In this document: positions 11,099 through 22,784 of the stretch, piece after piece
Layout: the number at the start of each line of letters is the position of its first letter
How positions within the stretch are numbered: the stretch's first letter is position 1
Origin: Coleophoma eucalyptorum
Taxonomy: Eukaryota > Ascomycota > Leotiomycetes > Helotiales > Dermateaceae
Length of the DNA: 64,000 nucleotides
Assembly (NCBI GenBank): GCA_026120035.1
Contig: JALRME010000004.1
Span: 868,001-932,000, forward strand
Direction of reading: 5' to 3'
The notes under the pieces: generated by a model
Databases searched by the model: none
Seen by the model: only the letters and a program-made list of their open reading frames with translations
What the model was told of the DNA's origin: nothing
Translations under genes and position numbers: made by a program

Positions 11099-13409
11099 AT
11101 GGTTTGTGGTTCAGGAAGAGTTAAGCAGAAGGACATACGGCCTGAGCAGAAATGGGACTTCATTGTACGATGATCAATGGCATTGTGATGATAATGCTAA
11201 CCTCTTATTTAGAGTTTGCAAGACTTCAAGTCAACGTCCTGCTTCACCCCGCTCGCATACGGATACTTGTGGATCAATTTGTTCATCTCTCTTGCTGTCT
11301 ACGGCGTTGATACCTTCACTGCTGTCAATCTTCTCGCATTCGACAAGTGGTCGAGCACCATTCAACCGGGAATTCCCCTCAAAATATCAAAATGGATCTT
11401 TTCCATCTGTATCATTGCATCATGGGTCAATCTTGGATTCGAGTACTTGCGTGCATATCGTGTGATCAAGCGTGGAGCGGTTGCCGAAAGTTATCTTGAT
11501 TCCCTGGCAGTACGAATTCAATCCACTCGCATGGGAAAGACCGGTCTAGGGTGGAGACGGTTCTTGGTCTTTGCAGAGTTGACCAAGTCTAAGAAAGGTG
11601 CCGAATATGTAGCACTGTTTACCTACTTCGCCTTTCAATGTAAGGCTTTCCGAGGTTCGTTATTGAATTAGATGCTAACTTTTCACAGCTTGGATTCGAG
11701 TCATCTTTTGCTCTGGGCCTCGTCAAGTCATCAATGCTGTGACTCTGTACTCCGTTTTTGAGGCCAAACTTGACCCCACTGATAGCACTGACGTTGGTTC
11801 TGCGCTGCTCCAATTCTTCAAAAATATTGGTATTCTTGCATCGGAGAACTATCAGCAAGCAGCTATTCTGGGTGGTATGGTCTTCACCTTGGTTATCTGG
11901 ATCTTTGCAGCCTTGAGTTTGATCTTGGCCACTTTGTTTTACATCTGTTTCCTTTGGCATTACATTCCTAATGCTGATAGAGGATTGTCCGGATACTGTG
12001 AGCGCAAGATTAACAGTCGACTACAAAAGATTGTTAGTGCCAAGATTAACAAAGCCCTCGCCGATGAAGAACGCAGGAACCAGAAGGCAGCAGAGAAGGC
12101 AGCCGCCAAAGCAGCCAAGAAGGGAGAGAAGCCGGTTGTTCAAGGTCGCCAAGCAACCCTACCTACTCTGTTCGACCCCAAGTCTGACGACAAGCTTCCA
12201 AATATGCCAACGTTGAACAGAACCGATACATTCAGCACCCTGCCGCAATACTCCTCCCGTCCAGGCACTCCAAGCGGACAGCCAACTATTCCGTCATTTG
12301 AGCTCAACCAATTGGATCAAAAGAGACCATTTCCTTCGCGATCCGCCACTGGAGCATCTGGTATGTCAAATGTCAGCTATGCAAGCAATGCTCCTTTGAT
12401 GAGCAATGCATCCGATATGGGATATAGTCGAAGTGCATCTCCAGCTCCTTCCTTGCCACCACTCGACACGAACTCTATGGGCCCACAAAGAACTATGACC
12501 GGAAGCTCTAACAACAGCCAATGGTCACGCGGACCAGTTGCACAACCACCACGAATGCCTAGCGCCATGGGTCGGGAGTATACTGCGAGCCCCGTTTCAT
12601 ACACCGATAGCCCTAATGGTCGCAATACCCCTGGTCCAAATGGCATTCCTCGCCAGCCTTCCGTGGATAGCTTTGGTCGCCCCATGCCTCGCGCCATTGG
12701 AGAGCTTGGGGGTCGTTCCATGACGCCCGTTAGTGAAGGTCGCTACTCTCCCGCACCAGGCTCACAGATGGGACGGGCGTCTCCTGCGCCATTTTCACCC
12801 CAATTCCCAGGTCCTAACCCTCCAAATACCTACACTCCTTATAACCCCAACATGAGAAGTGCATCAGCTGCACCGCATCAGACTCCTACTTCTGTACCGC
12901 AACCATACCGTAATATGACTGATCCTGGAATGCGTGGACCGCCATCCAATGGCGACTACTTCGGAGATGAACCTTTGCCAATGCCCCAAAGACCAGGAAC
13001 TGCTCAAAGTCAGAGATCTATGACTAGTGGTCCACCGACTGCAGAGTATTACGGCAATGAGCCTCTACCCATGCCACAGCGACCCAGCACTGCACAAAGT
13101 CAGAGGTCTATGGCTGGTGGCCAACCCGCTGTTGATTACTACGGCAGTGAGCAACTGCCTATGCCACAACGACCCGGCACCGCACAAAGCCAGCGATCCA
13201 TGGCTGGTGGCCCACCGGCTGTTGATTACTACGGCAATGAGCAACTGCCCATGCCACAACGACCCGGCACTGCACAAAGCCAGCGATCCATGGCCGGTAC
13301 GCCGTATGGTGGCCAGCAAAGTCCGCGAGGCCCACCTGGACCGCCAAGAATGGGAAGCCCAGCAAGCTTTAATGGCAGACCTGGTCAACAAGGTGGATAC
13401 AGACAATGA
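11099..13409 (+). CDS. KCH1: KCH family low-affinity potassium transporter
   Basis: This is the fungal KCH family (yeast Kch1/Prm6), plasma-membrane proteins needed for low-affinity K+ uptake and the Ca2+ response to depolarisation or pheromone. The protein has 737 aa. Exons are 11099-11164, 11213-11639 and 11689-13409, with introns of 48 and 49 nt. Conserved blocks seen: an N-terminal EQKWDFI, then DFKSTSCFTPLAYGYLW, DTFTAVNLLAFDKWSS, SKWIFSICII and ELTKSKKGAEY, and after the second splice SWIRVIFCSGPRQV. Three or four hydrophobic segments end with the strong span ILGGMVFTLVIWIFAAL. A cytosolic tail follows, Ala/Lys-rich then Pro/Ser/Gly-rich and probably disordered. The tail contains an exact 90-bp tandem repeat (see separate entry). 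Transport has not been shown for this gene; function follows from family membership. Confidence 0.9.
12972..13301 (+). repeat. 90-bp tandem repeat within the KCH tail
   Basis: Units start at 12972, 13062, 13152 and 13242, a period of exactly 90 nt, with the last unit partial. Each encodes about 30 residues containing LPMPQRP(G/S)TAQSQRSM followed by a Gly/Pro linker and a (D/E)YYG(N/S)E or DYFGDE segment. Units differ by scattered substitutions, mainly third positions and a few amino acids, so copy number probably changes by slippage or unequal exchange while the frame is kept. Confidence 0.92.
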
Positions 13410-14225
13410 TCTTGCTTGGGAGTATCGGCCCAAATATAGAGGATAGATGTGTATATGTGGAGCAACAACTAAGGGGGAGACGGAACCATATTTTGACGCT
13501 TTTGATAACGACTTGACTGATCAGGAACTGTTATTTCCTTTGCCTTGTTCGTCGTTTTCACGACATGTACTTCTGTATCAGTGCTTTTTCATATTTGATC
13601 TCTAACTCCTTCATCGTTTTGAAGCTCTTTTCGTTTGGGGATATCACAATCGGCGTTTTACCTACCGAATACTGAGATGATCTGGATATTTGCAGAGGAT
13701 TACACCGGAGCTTAAATGAATAGATATCCCATTTGACATGATCTATCAAAGTTTCCGCAGTGATCTATAGCAATGTGCTCTAAGACCAACTACAAGACAC
13801 CACAAACCATCTACCCTAAGACGTTTCTTAAGTCATCGTAGCCTCGTGAGATGTTTGCTCATGTGGAATGTAGGACACGTTAATGACAGCATGCCAAGAT
13901 GATCACGCTAGATTGCCGGAAATCAACTACCCGCTACGATAAGAATCTGAACTCGATTTATAGTGAGGATTTTAGAATTGGTCTTTGGCTTGCAAAGTAG
14001 TTGTTTCTCCTGCCGTGCTGGAATGCTGATATGGAGGAAAGTCCGAAGTGCGGCAATTAGAGTTGAGAAGCAAGGCATAAAATAAAGCTCCGCTTCGGTG
14101 GTCTGTGCTCTGTTGTGGGACAATGAGCTTACACCTACTGTACAAACACCTCCTGCTCCAATTGCACCATCATGGTCAAGCTCATTTCTACGATCGCTTG
14201 CAAACGATAGCACAGATTCATAACG
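13410..14225. other. Intergenic between KCH gene and nuclear protein
   Basis: About 800 bp of 3' flank and promoter. Frames seen here are short and AT-biased, and I see no gene. Confidence 0.5.
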
Positions 14226-15826
14226 ATGTTCCTCGGTCGTATGCTTGCCGGTCGACGTGAAGATTCTGCAGATATGCAGCTTGGCTCCCAAGAACGGAAA
14301 CAGCTCGTGGATGAGATCACGCAGAACCTAGGCAAGCTGCAAGGTATCTATCTCCTGCTAAACTAATGGCCCACGAACTTATATTCTCAGAATCTGCCCG
14401 CCACCAATTCTTGAAGATCCATGTCGGAGGTTATCGATGGTACCATGCTGATGCATACGAATTCCCTGACCCTGCCGCTTTCCAAAACTCTCGAGGAATA
14501 CCGCGAATCGATCGATGGAGCCATGCGGACCTGCTTGCCCTGGAGGATGCATTGAAGAATGAACTCATATCGGTTGAATGTAAACGTAAGCGCAGAGTCG
14601 ACGAGGTCGAAAAGGAGTCACCAAAACCTCTGTTGGACGTGCTCAGCGCCAACTCGAAACAAGAAGCTAGTGGGAATACTGCTGGCATGGACAGGCTGCT
14701 CCGAGACTGTGAAATTCTGCGAGAAAGGCTAGCAAGTGCTGATATTGAAGTGAACAAGCTTCGAGCTGCAGAAATAAAATATGTATCTGAGCTTGACAGG
14801 ACGAAGCAAGAGTTGCTGGCTGCGAAGGGCTCGTCACATACGAACTTGCAAAATGACAACAGACGGAGCCAGCTTGGCACCTCAATCAAGAACGAGAAGT
14901 TTGCCGAGCTTGATACCTTGTATGGCAAGTGGAAGTCTGCTGACGGCCCAGAATTCGAGTTTGTGAAGAAGATCTTCTTGAATAACATGGATTTATTGAT
15001 CGCGGCGCGTTCATTTGAGGGCAGCAACAAGTCTGCCAATAGCGTACCTGCAACCCAACCTGCTCGAGTTCCTCTTCCTTCACTTCCAACCTCCTCTCCA
15101 CAACTCAAACAAGAGCAAGTGGTCCCACTTATAGGCCAAGACTCCAGTGCTGAAGAGCCCAGCTTCATGACACCGGATAGGCCATCTGGTAGTCGGGCGA
15201 AGGCTGCAAAGAAATCAGAAAATGACAGTGATATACCGGCGGCAGATCTTACATTCATCATGACGTGCTTGCAGCATTGCAACGGTGGCACTATTTCAGT
15301 CAATATCCCAGCAGTGGCGCGCGCCCTCAACTACACAAATCCTAAGTCGGTTACCAACAAGCTTGCGTTCATGAGGAAGAGGTACAATATTCCAGTCACG
15401 GGTGCAAGGGTAAGAAATAGTGATGGAAATGAAGAGGGCAGGAGGTCATCCTCTGGGGGTTCAGCAAAATCCAAGAGCAAGCTTCGTGATAGTAACGGGC
15501 ACGACCAAGCATTTGAAGCCGGGCCCGAATTTGAAACGGAGACATTAAAGCCAGTATCACCAACAGAAAAAAGCCCCACCGACATAAACCCGGATAGCAC
15601 GCCTGTCGACAGGGCAGTATATGCGCCAGTGAATAGTAACGGATCCTCGAGCAAACCAGATGCAGTCGTTCCTACCCTGAATGCTCATGGCTCGGGTCAA
15701 ATTGGGATATCCAAAGATGCTATAACAAAGTTGGAAAGTCCATCTGTGAAACGCGGCTTTGTTCCTGTCAATGGGGATATGGGCGGCAGTGCAAAGAAGA
15801 AACAACATGTAGAATCTGAAAACTAA
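14226..15826 (+). CDS. Nuclear protein with coiled coil and Myb/HTH-like domain, unknown function
   Basis: The predicted protein has 517 aa. Exons are 14226-14343 and 14391-15826, with intron 14344-14390. An in-frame stop lies just upstream of the ATG. Residues about 139-186 are charged heptad-like (coiled coil). At about 324-380 there is a compact helical domain of the type ADLTFIMTCLQHCNGG, then IPAVARALNY and NPKSVTNKL, ending in a basic stretch. This resembles the small Myb/winged-helix-like domain common in filamentous-fungal proteins of unknown role. The tail is Ser/Pro/Lys-rich with basic clusters at the end (KKKQH), suggesting nuclear location. A DNA- or chromatin-associated role is inferred. 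No specific gene name can be given. Confidence 0.75.
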
Positions 15827-16922
15827 GAGTGATATTTGATCACTTTAGATCATAAACAAGCAAACAAGACAAAGAGATAAGACTTGCTAAGCAGAGTGGT
15901 GTAGAGCAGATAGAATGCAATCCATAGCTTCGACATCTGTCTACCGAAGTTCGGAATAGGATTGCAAACAATCAAGTGCCGGTATGAGGCATGTCATGAG
16001 AAAACTGCAATCATGGCAGGTACCGTTTCTAAATAACCCTTTTAGTCAATACGAACCCAATGGATCGACCTGCCGTAAAAGCTATAAGTCCCATCTTTTT
16101 AGGTCTTGATCTAGTATCGAACTCCAAATATATCACACATTGATAAAAGGCAAAGCCTACAGTCTCGACGTGATAAGAATACCCCTATGAAGCTGTCTAC
16201 CTCTGGATAATCAGAGTTTGGCACTCGAGCAGGGAGCTACTGGGGTACTCAATGTGAAAAGCACCTCAAGAACTTGACACCTCACTGTCGTCCGTTAGTA
16301 TTTCGATATACTTTAATTACCCCCGGATATTACCCATTCTGCTTAGGAAATGATCAGTCTAAAATCTCCTTGAAAGATAAGAAGTATTTATCTGGTGGAA
16401 AGCTCAGCAGACAGTGTTAAGTCGATTCCACCGGACTCTTTTGCTTGGGGGCTGAGAGAAATGGGGTCAGCACGGCCGAGCAATTGTATACTTCGAGCCA
16501 CGTGCTGTAGTAAATGCCGCCAGGCGCGTTCGGCAGTTTCGGGGAGTTCGCGGAGAACGGGGAGCTCGTGGAGATTGAGAAGACAAAATTCTGACTGGGC
16601 AATTCAGCCAATTGGGCAAAATAGTTTTAGTCCATCTCTCATAAGCCATCATTGTGTTGATTTGAGCAAGGGTTTGTAAGGTTCTTTGCGGACCTCTGCC
16701 TACCTTTTCTACTGAATATGATGTTATTGTTAGCTTACATTTGAAATTCGTCTTCATGCTAATCATGGTGGAGTAGCTAACATATAGAGCAGCTAATAAA
16801 ATAAAATAATAACATTGGAGTACTATAGTGATGGCCAAAGAGTGAACAGTCAAATCAAATCTAAAGCACCCTTCACACTTATTGTTTTGAAACTAGATTC
16901 TGAGTTTGATACTTCACGAGTC
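15827..16922. other. Gene-free stretch downstream of two convergent genes
   Basis: This 1.1 kb separates the ends of a plus-strand and a minus-strand gene. The frame at 16395-16679 has no motif and composition unlike its neighbours; I see nothing to annotate. Confidence 0.5.
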
Positions 16923-18990
16923 TTATTCATTTACAGGCAGATCTAGACTTGCTATGGCGGCCTCGAGAATACTAGCCCTGTTTCGCGCATCTCCACACTC
17001 CCCACCCCAAAATTTTAATAACTGGATTACCATCATAACAGCATTTCGCCAGCCGTGTGGCATTAACATATCGAGTTGGCCACATCTATTCGCCGCAATG
17101 AGAACGAGAGCACTTCGTGTACATGAACGCATCATGAGCCAGGTTCCATGATGACGGTGATAGAAGCCACTTTTATTAAACCATATCCTGTCCACACATA
17201 CTTGGAGCCCCTTTCGTACTAACTCATCCAAGCTGATATCCCTAGTATCTGGGAAATTGATTGCTTTTGCCGTAAATAACCAGTAAATAGCTTCGTAGGA
17301 GTTGTATAAATGGCCCCCAAGGATAAACCGCAGAATATCCTCATGAGGCGTGTCTTCAAGAATGTCTACTTCAGGAGGGAGTAATCGAGACCTTTACAAA
17401 TCAAAATTAGTTATTGCATGAAAACAAAAAATTGTATATCACATACCATTGCTCCGCTTGATGTTCAAAGGTTCCGACTAATCCTGCAAGAACATCAAGA
17501 TCATGCAGATCCGGGTTGTGATAGTATGGTGCGACATGGGCGAAAACTTGTAGAAGGAGGCGTCGAAGTGTTATTTCAGCCAGATAGAAGAACCATGCTT
17601 TGTCTTCCTTCTCAATAGCTCTCTTTGGAGGTGTGGGGAGAAAGTCTGGATATGATAGGTTGATCGAATGAAACGCAGAGAGAGGCAATTCCATCCTTAT
17701 TTCTCTGACTCAAAATTTAGAACATGTGTCAACTTGCGTTTTCCAATCACAATCACAAAAACTAACTCACAGCTCAGTCTTAAAGCAAGTCCAATAAATG
17801 CTCTCATCTGGAGTCCACTCCAGATTGTCTTCACTGCTGAACTCCTGCGTTGGTGTTGCTACTAAACTCTCTCTTCGATCAGAGCATCTCAGCACTTGAC
17901 AGCAAGCCAAAGCTTGGATGAATAATGACCATGCTGTATAAGGACGAAACATGGACATTGCATAAACTCCGGAAAAGAAAAAGCATTGAGCATTCAAGCT
18001 CCCACCACCTTGGGTAATAAGGCTCCCAATTCGCTTTTGTGATGCATAGAAATACGCCTCTGCAATTTGAAAATTTACGGAATTCGAAAACTGGCTTTCC
18101 GTAGCGTTTGATTGATCCTGAAACGGGGAGGAAATGGCTCCTAAAGCGCAAATAAGTAGCTACTAGTTGTTAGCTATGGCTCCAAATAGATCATATGAAT
18201 TTAAAACAAATACTTACAACCAAACAAGAACGAGCGTCCCATCCAATGCCATTAATAGACACCTCTCTAACCCAGTTGCGTACCTGAACTTCATCAAGAA
18301 TTGGATTTTTGATGTGGACATGGCGAAAGAAATTGTCAACAAATTGGGAGCATGATTCAAGCTCAAACCCAATTGAAAATGAACCAGTACTTAAATTTTG
18401 TAGAGAGGCTTTATCAGAACAAACGGGATCAGAGTTAATATTTAAATCTCTAATATCGAGACACGAGCTGAACTCCCCGTTGAAGACATTCCAGGAGAGG
18501 ACACCCTCCACTGTAGCGAATGGGTGGTAATACTTTGTCCTCGGTAGATGATTGTTTCCGGTATCCGTTGCCCTGGATTCCGAGACCAAGGTTGCTGGAG
18601 TATAGTGGTCTGGTATGGGTTTCGGGTTTTCTGGCCTGGGCCCCTTCGCTACAAGTGTCTGCTCTAAGCGATCAATCCGGTCCAAGATAGTACTGAGGAA
18701 AATATCATTACTGTAATTGTTAGCAAATTATGGTCCTCCAAGAAACAATTGGCGTACAGTCCATAGGCCGGTAGAGACGAGATCTCTCCAAATTCACACG
18801 CTGCTCCAATACTCTGGCAATAGGAACAGCGAGGCTTCAAATTGTCACACTTTGACTTCCGAGCACGGCAAGTGCTGCAGGCAGTAGCATTTCTCTTCCG
18901 CGGACGACTTGGCGGGGTCGCCTGATGCGCAGATTCGCGCATATGTGGGATGTGGGGTTCGGAGTTTGCTGTGGCAGGATGTAAATCCAT
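16923..18990 (-). CDS. Zn(II)2Cys6 transcription factor
   Basis: This fungal binuclear-cluster regulator has 613 aa in five exons on the minus strand: 18990-18758, 18710-18218, 18159-17771, 17704-17447 and 17391-16923. Introns are 47, 58, 66 and 55 nt. The DNA-binding cluster has C38, C41, C48, C55, C58 and C65 with the exact spacing C-x2-C-x6-C-x6-C-x2-C-x6-C, preceded by a basic RPRKR. A short linker and the helix ILDRIDRLEQ (dimerisation type) follow. Further on, DNFFRHVHIKNPILD, ARSCLVLLICALGAI and CFKTELEIRMELPL read cleanly across three splice junctions and match the fungal middle homology region. Its 5' end faces the sugar permease at 19470, about 480 bp away, so it may regulate that transporter; this is inference from divergence. 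The first donor (GTACGC) is weak, but phase and homology support it. Confidence 0.9.
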
Positions 18991-19469
18991 CTGACTTCAA
19001 AATGTGTCGTCAGCTAAACAGGTAGTGAGTTTCGAGAATGAGCAAAGTGAGGAGGGTCGGGGAGATCGGGGAGGTGAAGTAGAATTTGGCCTCCTGGTTA
19101 AACAGAAGGAGGCCCTTCATTTAGGCTGAATCCGATTTGGTATGTAGTGACGAGTACGAACGCCAGGGTGATCAGGGTGATGAGGGTCGTACCACATCTC
19201 GGCTGTTTCCTAGCGCACGAGAAGGTCTGGGGTACACCACTTGGCCTCCAGAATTGGCATTTCACAAAATCCCCGCATAGATCTAAGATGCCAAAGTCTG
19301 AGCTAGGGTGATAGAAAGTTTTGTATATCCTTTTCTATAAAAGGCTATATATGCCCTGTTGTTTTCGATTCTACAATCCCTTCGAGATTTAAATCCATCT
19401 TATTCCTCTCTATCGGTCCCCATTTCCTGCTCCACAGACAATCCTGCTCTTAGACTGCGCCTATTAAAA
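18991..19469. promoter_or_regulatory. Divergent promoter, Zn2Cys6 regulator / sugar permease
   Basis: A shared upstream region of 479 bp. A good TATA box, TATAAAAG, lies at 19336-19343, about 130 bp before the permease start. Triplets of the CGG type recognised by Zn2Cys6 dimers are few, with CGG at about 19199 and CCG nearby; I cannot assign an operator. Confidence 0.6.
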
Positions 19470-21253
19470 ATGGATCCAATGCCGAAAGCTGCAGAGGCGT
19501 CGGCTGAGTATCAAGAGCATGTTCTGTCTGCTGTCGCGCAAGACAATTCACAAGAACACAATACATCCTTGGTGAAAGCTATTCTCGAATACAAAAAAAT
19601 TGTTTGGTGGACTTTTTTTTTTGCTATGAGTGGTGTAGCATGGTAATTCGTCTATGCTGAACTAGAATTCCAACGCGGCTACTGATATCAGTTCTCATTT
19701 AGGGGCTATGATGCTCAGGTTAACGGCGCCATGTTGTCAGTTCCTAAATTTCGTGTCGACTTTGGGTAATGACCAATCACTATCCGGGCGAATGCCTTGG
19801 TCTTACACTAGATCTGACATCTACTTAGCGAGGACTTCAATGGGCAGTCGGTTATTCCAGCAGACTGGCTGTCAGCATTCAATCTAGCCTCCTCTGCAAC
19901 CCAATTCTTTGGTGGCTTTATATGCAGTTCCGTTTCAGATAAATACGGACGACGTCTTGCCATGGCTGTTGGAATTGTCTTTTGCATTGGGGGAGTCATT
20001 GGAGAGATGACTTCTACAAGCCGACCTGCCTTTCTAATCAGCAAGCTAATTCTTGGTATTGCTCTGGGTCATTTCCTAACCATTGGTCCTACTTATTGTT
20101 CAGAGGTAACTATTTTACCCGCACTTCTAATACTTCAGCTAAACTCTTCTAGTTATCCCCTGTCGTTCTTCGTGGTATTACAACGGCTGGTGTCAACCTC
20201 GGCATTGCTTGTGGACAACTTCTGTCCAACGCCTTTGTCAAAGCCTTTGGAGAGCGTCCTGACCGGTGGGCATATCGAGCTCCGTTTGCATTCCAATTTT
20301 TCTTCATCGGTAAGTGGCGGTATTTCTTATTGAAACCACCTGAAAACTCACAATATGTAGCGTTTTTGGCTTGTGGGCTCCCCTTCGCACCGGAGTCTCC
20401 GTGGTATCTTGTCCGCCAAGATCGCATAAATGAAGCGCGAAATGTTCTAGTCTCGCTCTACCCATCAGAAGATGAAGTTGACATAAAACTCTACGCAATT
20501 CAACAGACTATTGCCGAAGACCGGATAGCCGACCAGTCAAGCTATATCGATTGCTTCCGTGGCACGAATCTCCAGAGAACATTGATCTCGCTAGGCGTCT
20601 TCGCTGCCCAACATTTCGCCGGCATTATCTTTGTTCTAGGCTTCTCCACATACTTTTTCCAACTTGCTGGCCTTGCTACTTCTAAATCCTTCGACCTAGG
20701 TGTTGGTGTAACTGCATGCGGAGTCGCAGGAAACATATGCTCTTGGTTCATTGTCAATAACTATGGAAGACGCAGGATTATTGTTCAAGGCATGACAGCC
20801 CTAACAATTCTCCTATTTCTGATTGGAATCATGGACGTTATCCCAAGTTCAGCTGCAAAATGGGTGCAATCGGCTTGCACCGTTATATACGCCTTCGTAT
20901 ATTTCATGAGCGTCGGCGCTATGGCATACGTCATTCTTGGAGAAGTTTCATCACCCACCCTACGTGCAAAAACCGCTGCATTGGCTACAGCTACTCAGGC
21001 AGTATTCGGAATTGTGATGAATGTTGCAATTCCTTATATGGTCAACCCAGATGCTGCTGATCTGAAAGGAAAAGTAGGATTTGTTTTCGGGGGCTTGTCT
21101 CTGATTGCTACTATCACGTCATTCTTTTATGTTCCCGAGCTAAAAGGTCGGACATTTGATGAAATTAACAGAATGTTCCTTGCCGGTGTTAAACCAAGAC
21201 AGATGGGAAAATATGAAATTGGACTTCCTGAAGATACCAAGGTAATTGTGTAA
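19470..21253 (+). CDS. MFS sugar transporter, alpha-glucoside/maltose permease type
   Basis: This is a 12-helix sugar:proton symporter of the major facilitator superfamily, 520 aa. Exons are 19470-19642, 19703-19765, 19829-20105, 20153-20309 and 20361-21253; all phases close. Signature motifs: GYDAQVNGA at the end of helix 1; SDKYGRR in the loop 2-3; PESPWYLVRQ after helix 6, which is characteristic of maltose/alpha-glucoside permeases; NNYGRRRI in loop 8-9; and PELKGRTFDEI at the C-terminal end. The first in-frame ATG after the TATA box gives an N-terminus of normal length. Location would be the plasma membrane. Divergence from the Zn2Cys6 gene suggests local sugar-responsive control. Exact substrate is not determined by these motifs. 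Confidence 0.92.
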
Positions 21254-21835
21254 AAATAATTAGCTAATATTTCTGTTGAAAGATTACTCTCTGTCGTAAT
21301 TGTTCATCGTCATGCGACATAAAGTCACATGAGCTTACTCAATGTGCTATACGCACAAGAAGCTGGTGATCCGTAACATCACCACCTTCATCACAATTGA
21401 ACTCAATCTAACATGGATTGACTGAACCTGTGCTATTGCACCTATATCACATGATGTTTTCAACAGGCCATGAGCTCGGCTGGCGCTGTACCTACATAGA
21501 GGCACTTGCTCTTGCGTGTAGTAGCACGATAACTATAAGTCGTCAAATGTCAAGCAAATGGCGTATCATCAACGGTTTCTAGTCGACACCTCCAAAATCA
21601 ACACCTTACCTGAACCCTTCGATGTATTACGAACGAAGGACAGGTCCGGGGAAGGTATTACAGTGCAAATAGCACGCGCAGAATGCGGGTGATGGGCAGG
21701 AAACCCTGGGCAGGTATTCATGCCGTTTGCAGGTAGACAGGCAGGAACGTAATATCACACAATCCAATAGAGGCTGATTCATAGATAACTCTTATTAAGA
21801 CTCGTATTTCTAATCATTAGAATAGCTTACCAACA
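21254..21835. other. Gene-free flank of transposon debris
   Basis: There is no coding signal. The stretch lies between the permease and the transposase relic, and ends in AT-rich sequence that may be the remnant of the inner part of the element. Confidence 0.45.
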
Positions 21836-21849
21836 TCTATACTAGATGC

Positions 21850-22120
21850 TATCGATCAATTTGCGAAGGGAGCGAAGGCAATAATGCACGAGGTAGCCCT
21901 TCTTCGTAGAGAGGTCTCTATACTACGTAGGGCAAATGAAGACTTAAGCAAACATCGGAGGGCTCCAAAAACACGTACAAAGCTTGGAGGCGCCGTTAGT
22001 ATACAAGATGCGAATGACCTACTAGATCAGAGGGATATAAATAAGCAGGTAGAGCAAGAAACACACCAGAATAGTAAATCTTGTAGGACTGAAGCAGTCA
22101 TGGACGGATATCTGGGCTAG
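21850..22120 (+). pseudogene. Relic of a pogo/Fot1-like (Tc1-mariner) transposase, C-terminal part
   Basis: The plus-strand frame reads IDQFAKGAKAIMHEVALLRREV and continues with a leucine-rich helix (RRANEDLSKHRRAPKTRTKLGG), both shown here as short excerpts. This is the characteristic tail of fungal CENP-B/DDE transposases, in which a helix is followed by a basic SKRRRAKKTR-type segment and a GGxxSxxDAxDLL motif. The DDE catalytic core and N-terminal HTH are not recognisable upstream, so only the 3' end of the element survives. It is probably inactive. The frame then ends at a stop soon after CRTEAVMDGYLG. Confidence 0.75.
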
Positions 22121-22139
22121 AGAGTGAAGCTCATTCTAG

Positions 22140-22740
22140 GAATGCTGAGTAAAAAAGACAGGATTCTCTGTATAAAGAAGAATAATATCAGCCCCACTAG
22201 CCGCCGTACCTCTTTTTAGGTTTGAAAATGCAATTGAGTACGTCTAAAAGAAAGCTGAGAGAAGTCAAAACTGTAGGAAACCTGAGGAAAAGTTCTTAGG
22301 ACTTGATACTGATAAAGAACTGAGAGCCTTGCTTAGCGATATAGACCTTTCCTGCTGGTGCTTCCAGTTGGTGCTAGAAAAAGAAAAGTTCTATGCGTCA
22401 AGGGTGACTTTAGGCTTGAAACACCCTCCCAAGACTTAATAGACTCTCTGGCAGAAGAACTGAAAATCAACCTTGGGAATCAACGTCATTAGGCTACAAT
22501 TATCAATAGTACTTGGGATCTTGTATGCGGTTGGAGAGGGAAAGGCAGTGGCGGCCTGGATAATAATCCTAGGTATAGTGGCCGGTTGGGTAACCCTGGA
22601 AGTTCTAATCAAGGTTGCTACTACTGTAAGGATCGGATGAGCCCTAGTTACCTTTTCTGTGATGATCACTGGTAGCAAAATTACTAGAAGAGAAGAACAG
22701 ACGGGAAAATTGGCCCTAGACCTAAAAAGGACCTTGTGAC
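22140..22740 (+). pseudogene. Possible degenerate retroelement gag-like stretch
   Basis: On the plus strand, after several stops, there is a Gly/Asn/Arg-rich segment followed by a Cys-Tyr-Tyr-Cys-Lys-Asp pattern at about 22618-22635, reminiscent of a CCHC zinc knuckle (CYYCK...C) at the end of gag proteins. The His and the spacing are not intact and the frame is broken. The call is weak and rests on a single motif plus proximity to a transposase relic. Confidence 0.25.
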
Positions 22741-22784
22741 CCATGATTTCTTTGCTCTTGGCATCCTCTCAACTCTCTGTTGAA

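Noticed and set aside
12972..13301. 90-bp repeats considered as a mobile or satellite element
   Set aside because: They keep the reading frame inside the KCH exon and are part of the protein.
14431..15330. Long minus-strand frame of 299 codons
   Set aside because: It is the antisense shadow of the coiled-coil/HTH gene, which has the splice and domain support.
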